Positions 34,672 through 46,730 of a DNA stretch of 64,000 nucleotides are shown here, piece after piece. The DNA lies in NCBI GenBank assembly GCA_019009955.1, contig CM032230.1, positions 30,052,001-30,116,000 of the forward strand. The letters run 5' to 3'. Origin of the DNA: Riptortus pedestris (taxonomy: Eukaryota > Arthropoda > Insecta > Hemiptera > Alydidae). The notes under the pieces were generated by a model. That model was not told the DNA's origin. It did not search any database and was given only the letters and a program-made list of their open reading frames with translations. Every line of letters begins with the position of its first letter. Position 1 is the first letter of the stretch. The position numbers and the translations under genes are program-made.

Positions 34672-34795
34672 TCCTTTAAGAGAAATCAGCTATTCAGGTC
34701 GTACTCATTGCACGATTTTCGGCAAATTTCCTCAAATTTCCATCGATCCTACCCAGGAGATGACGAAAATGAGGTCAGTACAATAGTGTATATAC

Positions 34796-34857
<62 letters not shown>

Positions 34858-35139
34858 TAGTGCAAATGTATTGTTCTATGAATGTTGTTATGCACGTTTT
34901 CTTTTTCATTGTCTTGATTATTAGCCGAGATATTTGCATTTTTTAGTTTTCTGCCTTCGCAAACTCCCACTCCTTCACACGTCGTATTGACAAGAAGCTT
35001 TTATATTATGAAGCACATTTTTTGAAGCCTAAATACCAAATATTGTTCACATTGGAATTTTACCTATTCTGATAAATGCAAATGCCTGACGCACGTGGGA
35101 AAACTGCTTAGTTAACGCAGCCCCTGCGTGACGGACATT
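34672..35139 (+). mobile_element. HINE-like element with internal deletion
   Basis: It starts AAGCAGATTTCCTTTAAG, has (TA)n at 34792-34855, then jumps to the distal inner block and ends GTTAACGCAGCCCCTGCGTG + ACGGAC. The TCTAGCGGTCGCAA-type block is deleted. Confidence 0.8.
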
Positions 35140-35845
35140 TTCTTATCATTAGGTTTAGTGACTGATGTACTTAAAATGAAAAACAGATGAGTATAAGGGG
35201 GATTACAAAATGCAAAAAAAAAAAAAAATAACAGCGTTAATAAGTCAGAGAAATAGTTATATAAAATTAAAATACCAACATCATTGGTTATACGAAATAT
35301 TTCAATTCGATTCGTAATAACTTAGGTAAAATAGTTCGAATTATCAATTATTCCTCTTGTAACCCATCTCCTTCCCCAAAAGACTGATTTTAGCCATTAC
35401 CTGATATAATGATTAGTTTCTCATGAAACGAGAAAATTTCGATTGTGGTGTTAATAAAATAAAATGTAGTATAGTACGCTAAATCATAAATGATATTTGC
35501 ACTTATCCCACACAGTAAAAGTCCTCATGAAACAATATTTGGTATTTAATCTTCTAAAAAAAGTTGTTCATGATAAAGCAGCGTATTGTTAATATGACGT
35601 GAGTTTGTAATGGGGTTTGTTGAAAACTTGGAAGTACAAATATCTATGTTAATATCCAACGTAGAGAAAGAAGGAAATATCAACATTTATACGTCATTAA
35701 AATTGTAATATGATTGGTTTCATTCGAGTTTTCGATCTGACGTTTAATAACTGAGATATTTCGGATTTTAAAAATTCGTTCTCCCTCTGAGCTCCTGAGC
35801 TTCCACTGGTCCGATTTTAGTGATTGACTTGACATTGATTTTATC

Positions 35846-35967
35846 AAATTTCCCCCAAGGGAAATCATTTATTGAGGTCGTACACATAACGCGGTTTTCG
35901 AAATTTCTCTTCAAATGTCCATCGATCCTATCTACGAGATGACGAAAATGAGGTCCTTAAAAAATTG

Positions 35968-36015
<48 letters not shown>

Positions 36016-36420
36016 TGTGTGTCTGTGTGTGTTTGTTTGCTACCGCTCTAGCGGTCGCAATTTTGATTTATTGTTACCAAACAAAAACGTTGTCTTATCG
36101 TTAAAACATCTCCATTAGTATGTGTCGGATGTAAATATTGTATAGGAAGAATCTTATTGTAAATGTAATGTTTTATAAATTTTGTTACGCACGTTTTTTC
36201 GCGATCTTTATATTTACCAAGATGTTTCCTTTTTTTTAGTTTTTTGCATTTTGTAAACCCCCACTCCTACTCATTCCATATTAACATTAAACTGTTATAT
36301 TATTAAGAACTTTATTTGAAGCCTAAATACCAAATATCCTTCTCATTGAAGTTTTACGTCTTGAGATAAATGAATTTACGATGAATCTGCTTAGTTAACG
36401 CAGCCCCATCGTGACGAACT
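35846..36420 (+). mobile_element. HINE-like element with (TG)n core
   Basis: The decayed start is TCAAATTTCCCCCAAGGG. The core at 35970-36030 is (TG)n rather than (TA)n. The right end is GTTAACGCAGCCCCATCGTG + ACGAAC. Confidence 0.75.
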
Positions 36421-36483
36421 TTTGAAAATCACGCAATGACTACGACTCCAATAGCTGATTTCTCACTAGAGAAATCTTATAAA
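36421..36483 (-). mobile_element. HINE-like 5'-end fragment, abutting another copy
   Basis: ACGACTCCAATAGCTGATTT, CTCACTAGAG and AAATCTTATAAAAG are a minus-strand left end. It directly touches the right end of 35846-36420, giving a tail-to-tail junction. Confidence 0.65.
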
Positions 36484-36576
36484 AGATAATGGGGCCTTCC
36501 GGTAATATGGTCAGATGAAGTCTAACTAGGAAAATTGATTTAAATTGACCGTTTTAAAGCTATTATTATTATCATT

Positions 36577-36786
36577 TATTAGCATCCACGTTTTGCAACT
36601 AAGGCTAATTGGGAAATGTTATCTACAGGTTACTACCCTTTTCTAGCCAGGGTGAGACTTAGGATGTTATTTAATGAATTCAGTCACTAAATAATTTCCT
36701 TTGCCCAGGCGAGAATCGAACTCGCCACTCTAGGTTTTCCAAGTGAGATTAAGTTCAACGCATTAACTCACATGGCTAACCTGAGC
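36577..36786 (-). repeat. SINE-A, tRNA-Leu-derived SINE (reference copy)
   Basis: On the minus strand it starts GCTCAGGTTAGCCATGTGAG and its first about 85 nt resemble a tRNA. GCTCAGG can pair with the later GCCTGGGC-type arm, the B box reads GAGTTCGATTCTCGCC, and the CTTAATC loop would hold anticodon TAA (Leu). The tRNA-unrelated body is TAGTGACTGAATTC..., CACCCTGGCTAGAAAAGGGT, AGATAACATTTCCCAATTAG and GTGGATGCTAATAAATG, with an AT-rich 3' end. This is the cleanest copy. A-box bases are weak, so this is a SINE, not a tRNA gene. Confidence 0.85.
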
Positions 36787-36789
36787 CCC

Positions 36790-36913
36790 TTTTAGCAGAT
36801 TTCCCTTAAGGGAAATCAGCTATTGAGGTCGTACTCATGACGCGATTTTTAAAAAAGTTCTTCAAATGTCCATCGATCCTACCCAGGAGATGACGAAAAT
36901 GAGGTCCGTTCAG

Positions 36914-36979
<66 letters not shown>

Positions 36980-37358
36980 CTGTTAACACTCTAGCGATCG
37001 CAATTTTTGTTTAATCGTCACTAAACTCGGTATTTAATCGTTTTATGTAAAAAAGGAAGATGGGAGGGGGAATTTAGAGAGGGGATTTTCGAAATATCTC
37101 CGTTACTATACGTCGGATCGAAAAATTGTATAGAACCAATCTTATTACTATAAATATTGATATTTACATTTATTCTCTATCTTGAATATTAACCGAGATA
37201 TTTGCATTTTTATTAAGTGTAACGGACGAGCAATGGTTGCCGCCAAAAGCTAGTTCGGCCATTTCCGTAACTATTCGGCACTCGTAAGGAGATTTTTCTA
37301 TTGTAAAACTTCACGTGGGAATCTGCTTAATTTACGTAGCCCCTGCGTGACGGACTTT
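36790..37358 (+). mobile_element. HINE-like element
   Basis: It opens with an exact TTTTAGCAGATTTCCC and CCCTTAAGGG palindrome, has (TA)n at 36919-36975, and ends AGCCCCTGCGTGACGGAC + TTTA. It begins three bases after the head of the adjacent SINE-A. Confidence 0.85.
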
Positions 37359-37476
37359 ATTAAAGTTTTAATGTTGAGGCCTTATAGATACTATCGCTCT
37401 TTATTTAGAGACTCCATTTTGCCCGTAGAGCTCTAATAAAGTTGACATGAATAGTTAAATTCGTTAATTCTGCCTG

Positions 37477-37790
37477 ATGGGCTTTGATGGCCTCCTAATG
37501 GCTTATATTAACAGCTGGGCTGCCGCGGTAGTGCTTTGTGCATGCTCGCCGATCCTTTGCCCTGCACCCTCTCATCGGCTAATACCACTGCAAGTGATGA
37601 AGACCCTCTTAGTCACTTGTCACTGGCAATTGCATATCAGCTCTCTGTCACCTGTCAGCTCAGAGCAGGCTCAATCAAACACTTGTCCCCTTCACAAAGC
37701 TCAAATCGCCCTACTGTTTTTTCCCTCTTTTTTATTTCTCTTTCTATCCCTGTCAAATTCCTTTATTACAGTTGAGCTGTCGACATAGAT
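37477..37790 (+). other. GC-rich non-repetitive island with 103-codon frame, function unknown
   Basis: This stretch is markedly less AT-rich than its flanks and matches no repeat in the window. Two overlapping plus frames (37477-37788 and 37536-37775) run through it. The first has a hydrophobic SWAAAVVLCACSPILC segment. TTTATTACAG at its end looks like a splice acceptor. I recognise no family, and coding status is undecided. Confidence 0.25.
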
Positions 37791-37799
37791 TATGGCGCT

Positions 37800-38240
37800 G
37801 CCGATCATTAACAGATAATAACACATTTTGAAAAAAGAAAAACCTTGGTGATCAAAGAAAAATTAAAATTTAGGTGCGTCTACAAAACGAATTTTTTCTA
37901 GCTTGACTGCTTACTGTTTATAACTGCTGCCATTAAAGCAATCATAACGAGCTCTAATAGATGCAATATTACAAATCAAAACAAAGATTGCTCAGTTTTA
38001 AACAGCCTTAAGTAAGGAATAACTTTCGATATTATATAGTATGCGTTCAAAGGCTAGAACACAAAACATTGGGAAGAGAGTTACAAGAGCAAGTAAAGTA
38101 TCTTCTAGCCTTCTGAAATGATCCCCCCCCCCCTCCAAATAATTTTATGTACAAAAATAAGAAAAATATTTGAAACATCATTAATAAATAATATATAATA
38201 ATATACTTTGTAATAAACTTGATTGCGTGAAAGGATTACT
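37800..38240. other. AT-rich sequence, nothing recognised
   Basis: Contains a C-run near 38121; no feature assigned. Confidence 0.4.
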
Positions 38241-38247
38241 TCATATG

Positions 38248-38610
38248 TGTACTTGGGAGAGAAGAAAACCTACAATTCTTCCCAAGTTTTATTTTCACAA
38301 CACATAGCTATATAATGTAAACATGAGTTAAATATTAAAATGAAATACGGAGGGTATTATTTAGACATTTTTTTTTTGTGGCTTGCCAACTCTTAGTGTG
38401 TTTTTATTTATTGATTCTAATATGTTTAATAGCATTTTTTTGGTATATATCGATTTTCTTTATGTTGTTATTATGTGTAGCTCTAATGATAGAAATAATA
38501 GTCTTTGAAAGCGCTCAGCGCTGAAATAAAAAGTTGTGCAGAATTAGATGTTTTCTTCTCTCTAGTACAAAATATTTTTCACTTCCAACAACACTACTGT
38601 CAAAATAGAT
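38248..38610. mobile_element. Foldback element (GGAGAGAAG family), decayed
   Basis: Left arm GTACTTGGGAGAGAAGAAAA is inverted at the right as TTTTCTTCTCTCTAGTAC. The right half keeps GAAAGCGCTCAGCGCTGAAA and the CACTTCCAACAACACT tail. The hammerhead-like core is mutated (AATGATA in place of CTGANGA). No clear TSD. Confidence 0.65.
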
Positions 38611-38831
38611 TAATTTATATATTTCATATACATACATAATATGACTTACACTCACTTTTTTTCTGGTCACCCCCCCCCCCCCTCCCCAAACCAATCAGAA
38701 ATGTCAGAACCAATGTTAGAGTGTCGTTCCTAAAAGCCATGAATATATCAATATTGAACCCTTATATATAAAACCAACATTTCAGTTAGCTTTATGGAAA
38801 TGCAGTAAAAATGATAATAACCTGAAGAGAC

Positions 38832-38965
38832 TCAGGTTAAACATGAGAGTCTGCAAAAGGAATTTATTTAGTGGCGAACATCCCTAAATGAAATCCTTTT
38901 TAAACCCTATCTGGAAAAGTGGAAAAAGTCGTGGATAACCGGTAACAATTAGCAGTAGCAACATA
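38832..38965 (+). repeat. SINE-A copy, strongly diverged
   Basis: ACTCAGGTTAAACATGAGAG, GGAATTTATTTAGTGGCGAA and GATAACCGGTAACAATTAG keep the family order; much of the head is deleted. Confidence 0.5.
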
Positions 38966-39460
38966 AAACGGGTTAAACCAAAGTCATAATTCCAAAATGT
39001 AAACGGATTAAACAAAATGCAATATTTCCAATAATGTAGCAGCGGCCCTTGGTAATGGCCACAAGGATCTAGATAAACTATTTAGTTTTATGAATGTTAC
39101 AAATTTGTCTAAAGAAATTTAAACTACATATTACGAATTTGTATTAAAAAAAATTGTTGTATCTTCATTTATATTGTTAAATTTTAGATATAAATGAGGA
39201 TATAAAAATAACAATTTACATAAACACAGTTTACTCTGAATTAGTAGGTATTTATCTAAAACGAGAGTTATAGATATTACTGGGCGATGTAAGCTAGTAG
39301 TTTTTCGCACTAAAACCTTAAGAAACAAAAAAAAAAATAAACAATAAACCAAATTTCAAATAGTAACACCTTTCCTTATAACGGAAATATCATATGTAAA
39401 ACTGTCTGGGAAGAGTGAAGCTATAGGCAAGTTGCCACTGGTAACAGAAAGTTGATTTTA

Positions 39461-40259
39461 AAAAGTCCGTCACGCAGGGGCTGCGTAAACTAAGCAGATT
39501 TCCCTTGTGAAGTTTAGTAATAGATAAATATACATACTGCTAACACAACACCGTGAATAAATACAAACGGAAATAAGAAATGTTTCATCCAATTTCAATA
39601 ACTTGCCGACAGGAAGCGTTAGGTTAGAAATCTAAACAAACACGTTTGCCCGTCTCACACCGGAAATAAAAACAATTACTGAAATATATCAGAATATAAC
39701 ACATTAATTTTATTGAGAACTATTTACTATATCTAGTACTGTAATTAGTAATGAGTCAGAATAATTGTTATCTCAATCAATAAAATTTTAGTAGTCCAAA
39801 ACTTTAAGATGGGGGGGGGGGAGTCACCAGGGCATATTTGCATGTATCTCGTATAATAAAGGTCTTTTGAATACAATTTTTGTTATTTAGACTTCCAATA
39901 ATGTGATTTATTATGTAGCAGAGTATTGTTTACGTAACATGAGTGGAAGTGGCGGTTTGTTGAAAACTGAAAAATGCAAATATCTTGGTTAATATTCAAG
40001 ATAGAGAATAAACGTATATAACAATATTTAGAGTAACTTTTATTTGCAATAAGATTGGTTATATACAATTTTTCGATCCGATGCATAATAACGGAGATAT
40101 TTTGAAATTTCGAAAATCCTCCCCTCTAAACCCCCCCCCTCCCACTGGTCCGATTTCAGCCATTAACGAACTTGATCTTTCTTATTACATGAAACGGTTA
40201 AATATCGAGTTTCGTAACGATTAAACAAAAATTGCGACCGCTAGATCGGTAAAAGACAA

Positions 40260-40335
<76 letters not shown>

Positions 40336-40461
40336 TTTTGAACGGACCTCATTTTCGTCATCTACTAGGTAGGATCGATGGACATTTGAAGAAAAATTTC
40401 GAAAATTCCGTCATGAGTACAACCTCAATAGCTGATTTCCCTTAAGGGAAATCTGCTAAAA
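39461..40461 (-). mobile_element. HINE-like element, longest copy
   Basis: It runs from AAAAGTCCGTCACGCAGG to AAATCTGCTAAAA on the plus strand (minus orientation). The (TA)n core is at 40260-40331. At about 1 kb it keeps the long distal block with TTGCCGACAGGAAGCGTTAG that shorter copies lack. The frame at 39883-40086 is not a gene. Confidence 0.85.
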
Positions 40462-40469
40462 GGAAAAAG

Positions 40470-41160
40470 AAAAAAGAAAAAAAGAAAAAACAAGAATCAC
40501 TTGTACATTGAGAGCAAATGCACTCACATTGTAGGTTCAGTTTTACTAACGCTCAAAAAAGAATCGTCTTATCAACCTGGAGGAATTTGTGTCGAAATTA
40601 AAAGTGGTATTTTGGTCGCAATAAATCCAAGATGTTAAATAAAGCATCGACAAATTAACTCCAATATGGGTGGGCATAGAGGTAGGAGGTTTATTATCAA
40701 ATTGCCAATTTCGTCCGCTCGTATCATTCTCTACTTGGAATTCCAAAAATGAAAGGGCAAAAAGGATTTATCGAGATTTTTCCAACAACGATATATTACA
40801 GTTTGATAGCAATAAAAAAAATGTGTCCACGCCTTCCCACACATTTAGGGCTCTCTTCCATAGCATGTTTGTTAAATGACTATGGCGAATTGTCATACAT
40901 ATCAAGGGGAAAATACATACAGAATTTCAGTCGATTACATTAAAATGCTATAGTGACACTAGTGGATAGACTACAACCAACGAGACACCTTGGGATATCC
41001 GCTAATATATTCCCAAAAAGAAAACAGCACAACTTTAATTTTTCACTAATCCACCTAACTTCGGGTCCTTTCATGGTTACTTCTTTCAGTGGTAATTTTG
41101 ATCAGATGTTATTTTGTAGTATAAGAAAGTTGTTATTAGTGAAATCATATGATTAATTAT
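40470..41160. other. Unclassified sequence with several open frames
   Basis: Four frames of 64-69 codons overlap on both strands between 40546 and 41156. None shows a domain that I recognise, and no repeat of the window matches. It may be an unrelated old mobile-element fragment. Confidence 0.3.
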
Positions 41161-41197
41161 AATCGCTTAATGTGTAAATATTAACGTATACTTTAAA

Positions 41198-42212
41198 GGA
41201 AATCAGTTGAGATTGTACTCATGACGCGATGTTCGAAAAATGTTCTCGAATATCCATCAATCTATCAACCAGATGGAGAAAATGTTGTCCGTTATATAGT
41301 TACTAATTTTGATATTAAGCGTTTCATGGAAAAACTAATGATAAAGGTGAAATCGGATTAGGAGAGGTTTTTTATAGGGATGGGGATAAAAAATTCAATC
41401 GTCGTTCAAGAATCGTCTTGAAAGTTTATTTTCTATAAATTATTATTGTTTATTAACGTCCATATTTTGCTACTACGGCTAGTCGGAACTGATTACCTAC
41501 AAGTTATCACCCTTTTCTAGCCAGGGAGGATTTTATTTAATGATTCGCCTCTAAATAAATTCCCAATGCCTATGCATTAATAAATATTTATTATATAAAT
41601 TATGTTATATAAATGTTTTACGTATCTGCAATGTTAAGCGAATTATTTGTATTTTTTTTTTGTTTTTAGCCCCACTGTTAACCTCCCACTTCTTTTTGTG
41701 TGTCGACATCAAGTCATGTTTTTTTTTTTTTCTATGCTCAAAAATGTTTAATTCAATACTGTACTAAATGTTTAACTGTCTCATAGAGCTCTAAAGAATA
41801 TACACACTCATGATTGAAATTGGACCATAAACCTGGGGGGGTCTGGAGGGGGGAATTCGAAAATTCAAAATATTTCAAATGTTAGGAGTTGGACCAAACC
41901 TTGTTACAGAATCGATCTTCTTAAACACTTATGATCTATCATTGCGGTTTTACACTTTTTTTTGGTACTAGAATATAGAGCTATTTGTATTTTCATATTT
42001 TCACACTTCAGTGAATTTGGAAATTTAGAATTTTTACTGATTCACTGAATATCCCATGTCCGGGTTATATTTTAATTACTGGATCTTTACTAAGGGGAAA
42101 ATAGAGATTAGATTGTGAGATGAGATCAGGTCTGTGTCATTTCAACATGTCTGCAAAATCTGCAATAAGTTAAATCTGCTTATTTCACGCAGCCACTGCG
42201 CGACAGACTATT
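41198..42212 (+). mobile_element. HINE-like element split by a SINE-A insertion
   Basis: The left part (GAGATTGTACTCATGACGCG) and the right part (ATCTGCTTATTTCACGCAGC + CACTGCGCGACAGAC) flank a SINE-A fragment at 41445-41580. The part 41810-42110 is a second, diverged inner block with the GAGATGAGATC subfamily mark. Confidence 0.6.
41445..41580 (-). repeat. SINE-A copy, head missing
   Basis: GTTTATTAACGTCCATATTT, GCTACTACGGCTAGTCGG and CCCTTTTCTAGCCAGGGAGG belong to the body; the tRNA-like head is truncated. Confidence 0.75.
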
Positions 42213-42216
42213 ATTT

Positions 42217-42404
42217 CTTGTTATTTAGTAACTGTCACTTTATGCCGTTACGACTAACTGGAATAGGTTACCACCTTTTTCTATCCAGTGCGGGGTTTTA
42301 TTTAGTGTTCACGTTACTAGATAAATTGGCCCCGTGGGAATTGAACCTTCAACTAACAGGTTCACCTAGTCCATTAAGAACAACATCTGAACTCACATGA
42401 CTAA
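42217..42404 (-). repeat. SINE-A copy
   Basis: ACTAACTGGAATAGGTTACC, GGGAATTGAACCTTC and AACTCACATGACTAATCC identify it. It lies between two HINE-like copies. Confidence 0.7.
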
Positions 42405-42414
42405 TCCCTTTTTA

Positions 42415-43125
<711 letters not shown>

Positions 43126-43129
43126 TCTT

Positions 43130-43900
43130 ATAGTAATTAAATTAAAGTTTTTAAATTACATCAGGATAGAGGTATATTGAATTCTGAACGGATGTATAAC
43201 ACTGGGCAGAGAATAAAACTGCGTGGAAAGGATGAAGATATACATGTATACAATTGGAAGGAATTTTATTTACAAAAAGGACAAAGAGATTTATTTCCAT
43301 TGTACTTACAATTTTATATTCTTAGATAAACGTGTACATTATTTGTAAGGATTGGAAGAAATAACTAAGTCTAACTAACTAATAAGGTAAAACTGTCACT
43401 GGAAAGTGGTTCCAATTGATAATTGACGGCATCGTTTTATACCCGGTGGAAGAGGAATGACAGTTGAAATAGACGAATCATGTTTTTCCTGGCGAGAATA
43501 CGCCGTTGATTGAAAACAGCTTCAACAATGGATATTTGGCGGTATTTGTATTGAAACAAAGGATCCCTCTCTTCATGATTCAACAGCTGATAGAACAGCT
43601 GATACTCTATTGGATTGCATAAGAGCATATATAAAATACTATAATTTTGTCTGACTTATGGAAAGCATGTGGCGGTATTAAACTGAGTTTCAGGAATGTA
43701 ATACCAGCATTGCACAGGTATTCATTCCAAACATTATCCTGATATTGGAGAGCGTACCTAGAATGTTGAATCAATTCGGACTAGAATAAATAGAAGAAAT
43801 AATAAGGAGTACTGGACAAATCAGGAATTAATAAGGAGTACTCGACTCTTATGTTAATGGTTAAAGGTAAAAAGTCAAGAGGAAAAAAATGTTTTATTTT
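43130..43900. other. Unclassified sequence
   Basis: A 63-codon minus frame at 43437-43628 matches nothing I know. The block GAATTAATAAGGAGTACT is directly repeated in part near 43800-43850. Confidence 0.3.
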
Positions 43901-43904
43901 GATT

Positions 43905-44010
43905 TTAATTTTAATCGGGACGGTTTATCTACAGTTAACCACCCATTTCTTGCCGAAGTGGGGCTAAAGGTTTTATTTAATGCGTTACTAAGTAATATTT
44001 CGAAATAACT
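43905..44010 (-). repeat. SINE-A partial copy
   Basis: Only the body part is recognisable (AATCGGGACGGTTTATCTAC, GTGGGGCTAAAGG). Confidence 0.5.
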
Positions 44011-44054
44011 CACGATTAAAATAACATCTCTCTCTTCTCTCTTTTCTTACCACA

Positions 44055-44227
44055 AAAATATGTACTTATGTCTTACTAACAAAAAACTGTTATATTATGA
44101 AAAACTTTATTTGCAACTCATATACGAAAAATTTTTTTTCATGTTACGCATGTTTTGAGATAAGGGTAAATACGTGACTCACGTGGGAAATCAGCTATTT
44201 AACGCAGCCCCTGCTTGACGGACTTTA
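44055..44227 (+). mobile_element. HINE-like 3' half
   Basis: Distal inner block, then GTGGGAAATCAGCTATTTAA, CGCAGCCCCTGCTTGACGGA. Confidence 0.65.
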
Positions 44228-44274
44228 TTAATATAAGAATTATTTTAAATATATTCTCGTTACTCAGGACAGTC

Positions 44275-44485
44275 AAGTGAGTTAATGCGTTGGCCTTAAT
44301 CTCACAAGGTAAATCTAGAGTGGCGAGTTGTTTCCCGCCTGGACAAAGGAATTTATTTAGTGATGGAATCTATTAAATAAATAAATCCTTGGTCCCACCC
44401 TGGCTAGGAAAGGGTGGTAACCCGAAGATAACCTGTCCCAATTAGCCTTAGTTGCAAAAAGTGGACGCTAATAAATAGTTTAATT
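44275..44485 (+). repeat. SINE-A copy with duplicated 3' fragment
   Basis: Near full length: GTGAGTTAATGCGTTGGCC, GTTTCCCGCCTGG, CACCCTGGCTAGGAAAGGG and GCAAAAAGTGGACGCTAATA. A second partial body follows at 44512-44600. Confidence 0.85.
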
Positions 44486-45183
44486 TTATTTTAAATCAAT
44501 TCTTACCGGGGCAACAAGAATTTATTTAGTAACGAACTCAAATAAATTCCCTCCTTTGCCAGAAAACGGAGGTAACCTGTAGATAACCGAATTAAACATT
44601 TAAATCAAAGCTATTACTTTAAGTTAGATTAAAGTAGAAAAGACCCATAATTTGAATAGTTATAATTATATACTTTCGTCGTTAAAAGCGAGGGGTTTAG
44701 CGTGTTTTAGTTATGAATTAATTTGCAACATGATTTATTAATTGACGTTCATTTAATACCTAATTACTTCAGTGGACGTTGAAGTATGGTTCCTTATCTT
44801 CAGATTTACCTTAAGTCAAATCAGCTTTTTATGTTCTATTCATGAAGTATAACGAATTTGCATCGATATACTGTGGTTAGTAGATTGTAAAATCATAGTT
44901 ATTGGAGTAAATACAAATATACAGACTCAATATATTTCTGAACGCTTTTGTAATAAAGGTCCGAGTTGTTTAATTTTATATCCAGCAAATATTATTATTA
45001 TGCAGAATTATCACATTTCTTGATTTTAATTTTTCAGGTTAGAATTAATTAGAGGTATGGCATATTTAAGTTATTTCTACAATAAATAATTAAACTTAAA
45101 GAGGAGCTATTAAATCCGCACTTACATTATTATTTTTGTTAAAAAGCATACTTTAAAATCGATTATTTAATTTTAATTCTGTC

Positions 45184-45746
45184 CTTAAGGGAAATCAGCT
45201 ATTGAGATCGTACTTATGACGCGATTTGCGCTAAATTTTCTCAAATGCCCATCGATCATTCCCATACCAGAAAATGACGAAAATTAGGTCAGTTCAAAAC
45301 TATATATAAACTTGCGGACCCGACAGACGTTGTCCTGCATGATGTCCCGATTTCAAGCGATTAGGATAGACCAAGTTCGTTAATGGTTGAAATCCGATTA
45401 GTAGGAGGGGGGTGTAGAGGTGAAAAGTTTGAAAATTCATAATATCTCATCTATTATGCGTCGGATCGAAAAATTGTATAGAACTGATCTTATTGCAAAT
45501 GTAATATTCTATAAATGTTGCTATATAGGTTTTTTCATTGTCTTGATTATTAACCCAGATATTTGCATTTACTTTTTTTATTTCGGCCTTCAGCAAACCC
45601 TTACTCCAACTCATGATTTATTAGCAATTAGCTGTTTGCAGATTAATTGAAGTCTAAGTACCAAATATTGATCTCATTGGACTTTTACATTTTGAGGTAA
45701 ATGTAAACACGTGACGCACATGAGAAATCTGAGAAGTTAACGCATT
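45184..45746 (+). mobile_element. HINE-like element, decayed 3' end
   Basis: It starts CTTAAGGGAAATCAGCTATT. The (TA)n core is only a few units near 45300. The right end has AGAAATCTGAGAAGTTAACG without the terminal hairpin. Confidence 0.75.
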
Positions 45747-45889
45747 CAGAAGTTAACATTTCTATAATATGAATATTATCTTTAATTTTTCGTTTTATAT
45801 TATTCCTTATTTTATGGATTATTTTTAAAGTTTTCAAAATTGAAAGTGTAAAATGTGTTGATGTAGCAAAGAATTATCTTTTGGATTTT

Positions 45890-46040
45890 ATTAATTTATG
45901 CTATTATTTGCTGAAAGGGGCACATAAAGCGGTAGGACACGAAACATGTAGGATAATTTAGAATAAAGCTTGTGGAGGGGGGGAAAGTTTTTATTGGTGA
46001 CTCTTTTCACTAAACCTAAAAAATTATAATGTATTATTTT
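45890..46040 (+). repeat. TTCTGGACC foldback family member, 5' truncated
   Basis: It contains GCTGAAAGGGGCACATAAAG, ACACGAAACATGTAGGATAA and TTTTTATTGGTGACTC, shared in part with 55504-55655. GCTGAAAG...GAAACATGTA resembles a decayed hammerhead core with ACATGT as palindromic stem III. Confidence 0.55.
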
Positions 46041-46111
46041 ATGTACATACTCTCGTGACACTAATACAAGTCCTCGCTTTATAGAGTACATATAATATCT
46101 TTTGTTTTCAG

Positions 46112-46330
46112 TTTCCTCGAGGAAAGGACATTGTATATCTTGATGTTATGAAAATACTATCAGGGCTGGATGAGGCTATTGATCGAGCCGCCTCACTCTT
46201 CATCAAGCAGTGACTAGCCTTGATAGATGATGCTCAGTCTCAACTTGTTCTGGCAACGACTCGTCCCAAACTCCACGCCACAAGCAAAGTTTATCCAACC
46301 GTCAACCATGTAATGTCCGGCCTTTCCATC
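46112..46330 (+). pseudogene. Possible degraded exon or transposase fragment
   Basis: After a good acceptor-like TATCTTTTGTTTTCAG, the frame from 46112 reads FPRGKDIVYLDVMKILSGLD + EAIDRAASLFIKQ to TGA at 46211-46213. It then stays open in the same frame through LVLATTRPKLHATSKVYPTV + NHVMSGLSITYYNDDI to TAA. The composition is protein-like, and the overall pattern is loosely reminiscent of the central part of hAT transposases, but I cannot confirm this. One internal stop argues for a pseudogene. The opposite-strand frame 46214-46411 is taken as its shadow. Confidence 0.3.
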
Positions 46331-46649
46331 ACATACTATAATGACGACATATAATATTGTAAACGTTCCTGTCGTGTTTTCGCTAAATTTTGAGTTAAGG
46401 GATAATTTCATTTGTCGTTATTTTTTAACTTATTATCAGGAAACGCAAACCGTCGGTTAGGAGCAGATTTGTTTGACTGGGAAAACAATAAAAAATTTAA
46501 CCAACAAGTTTTCATTCCAACGCTATCCACATTTGGACTGAATACTAACATTTCTATAATTAGAAGATCAGTCAGGCGCGTAAACTAAGCGAATATCACA
46601 CGTGCTGACGCCTATTTATTCTTTAATAAAAATCATATGATATCTCTGG

Positions 46650-46730
46650 AATATGGTCCAGACTACACATCTTTAATCAGCAGGCACTGACGATGGAGCG
46701 TTGACTCCAAAAGTGTACTCTGCATAATAA
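46650..46730 (+). mobile_element. Small retroelement of the TATCTCTGGAATATG family, 3' cut
   Basis: It starts TATCTCTGGAATATGGTCC and runs through ATCTTTAATCAGCAGG to the hammerhead-like motif, then is cut by the next HINE-like copy. Sister copies are 49292-49426 and 61131-61270, with a scrap at 59155-59195. Confidence 0.7.
46684..46723 (+). ncRNA. Hammerhead-like motif (candidate)
   Basis: GCA (46684-46686), CTGACGA (46687-46693), T, stem II GGAG/CTCC with CGTTGA loop, AAAA where GAAA is expected, AGTGTACT, C, then TGC (46721-46723), which pairs with GCA as stem I. Loss of G in GAAA should impair cleavage in this copy. Confidence 0.4.

Noticed and set aside
36577..36786. tRNA gene
   Set aside because: The tRNA-like head is attached to a recurrent tRNA-unrelated body, and the A-box region is weak, so it is a SINE.
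37477..37788. 103-codon frame as a definite gene
   Set aside because: GC-rich and open, but no domain, no conserved partner and no clear splice structure; kept only as an unassigned island.
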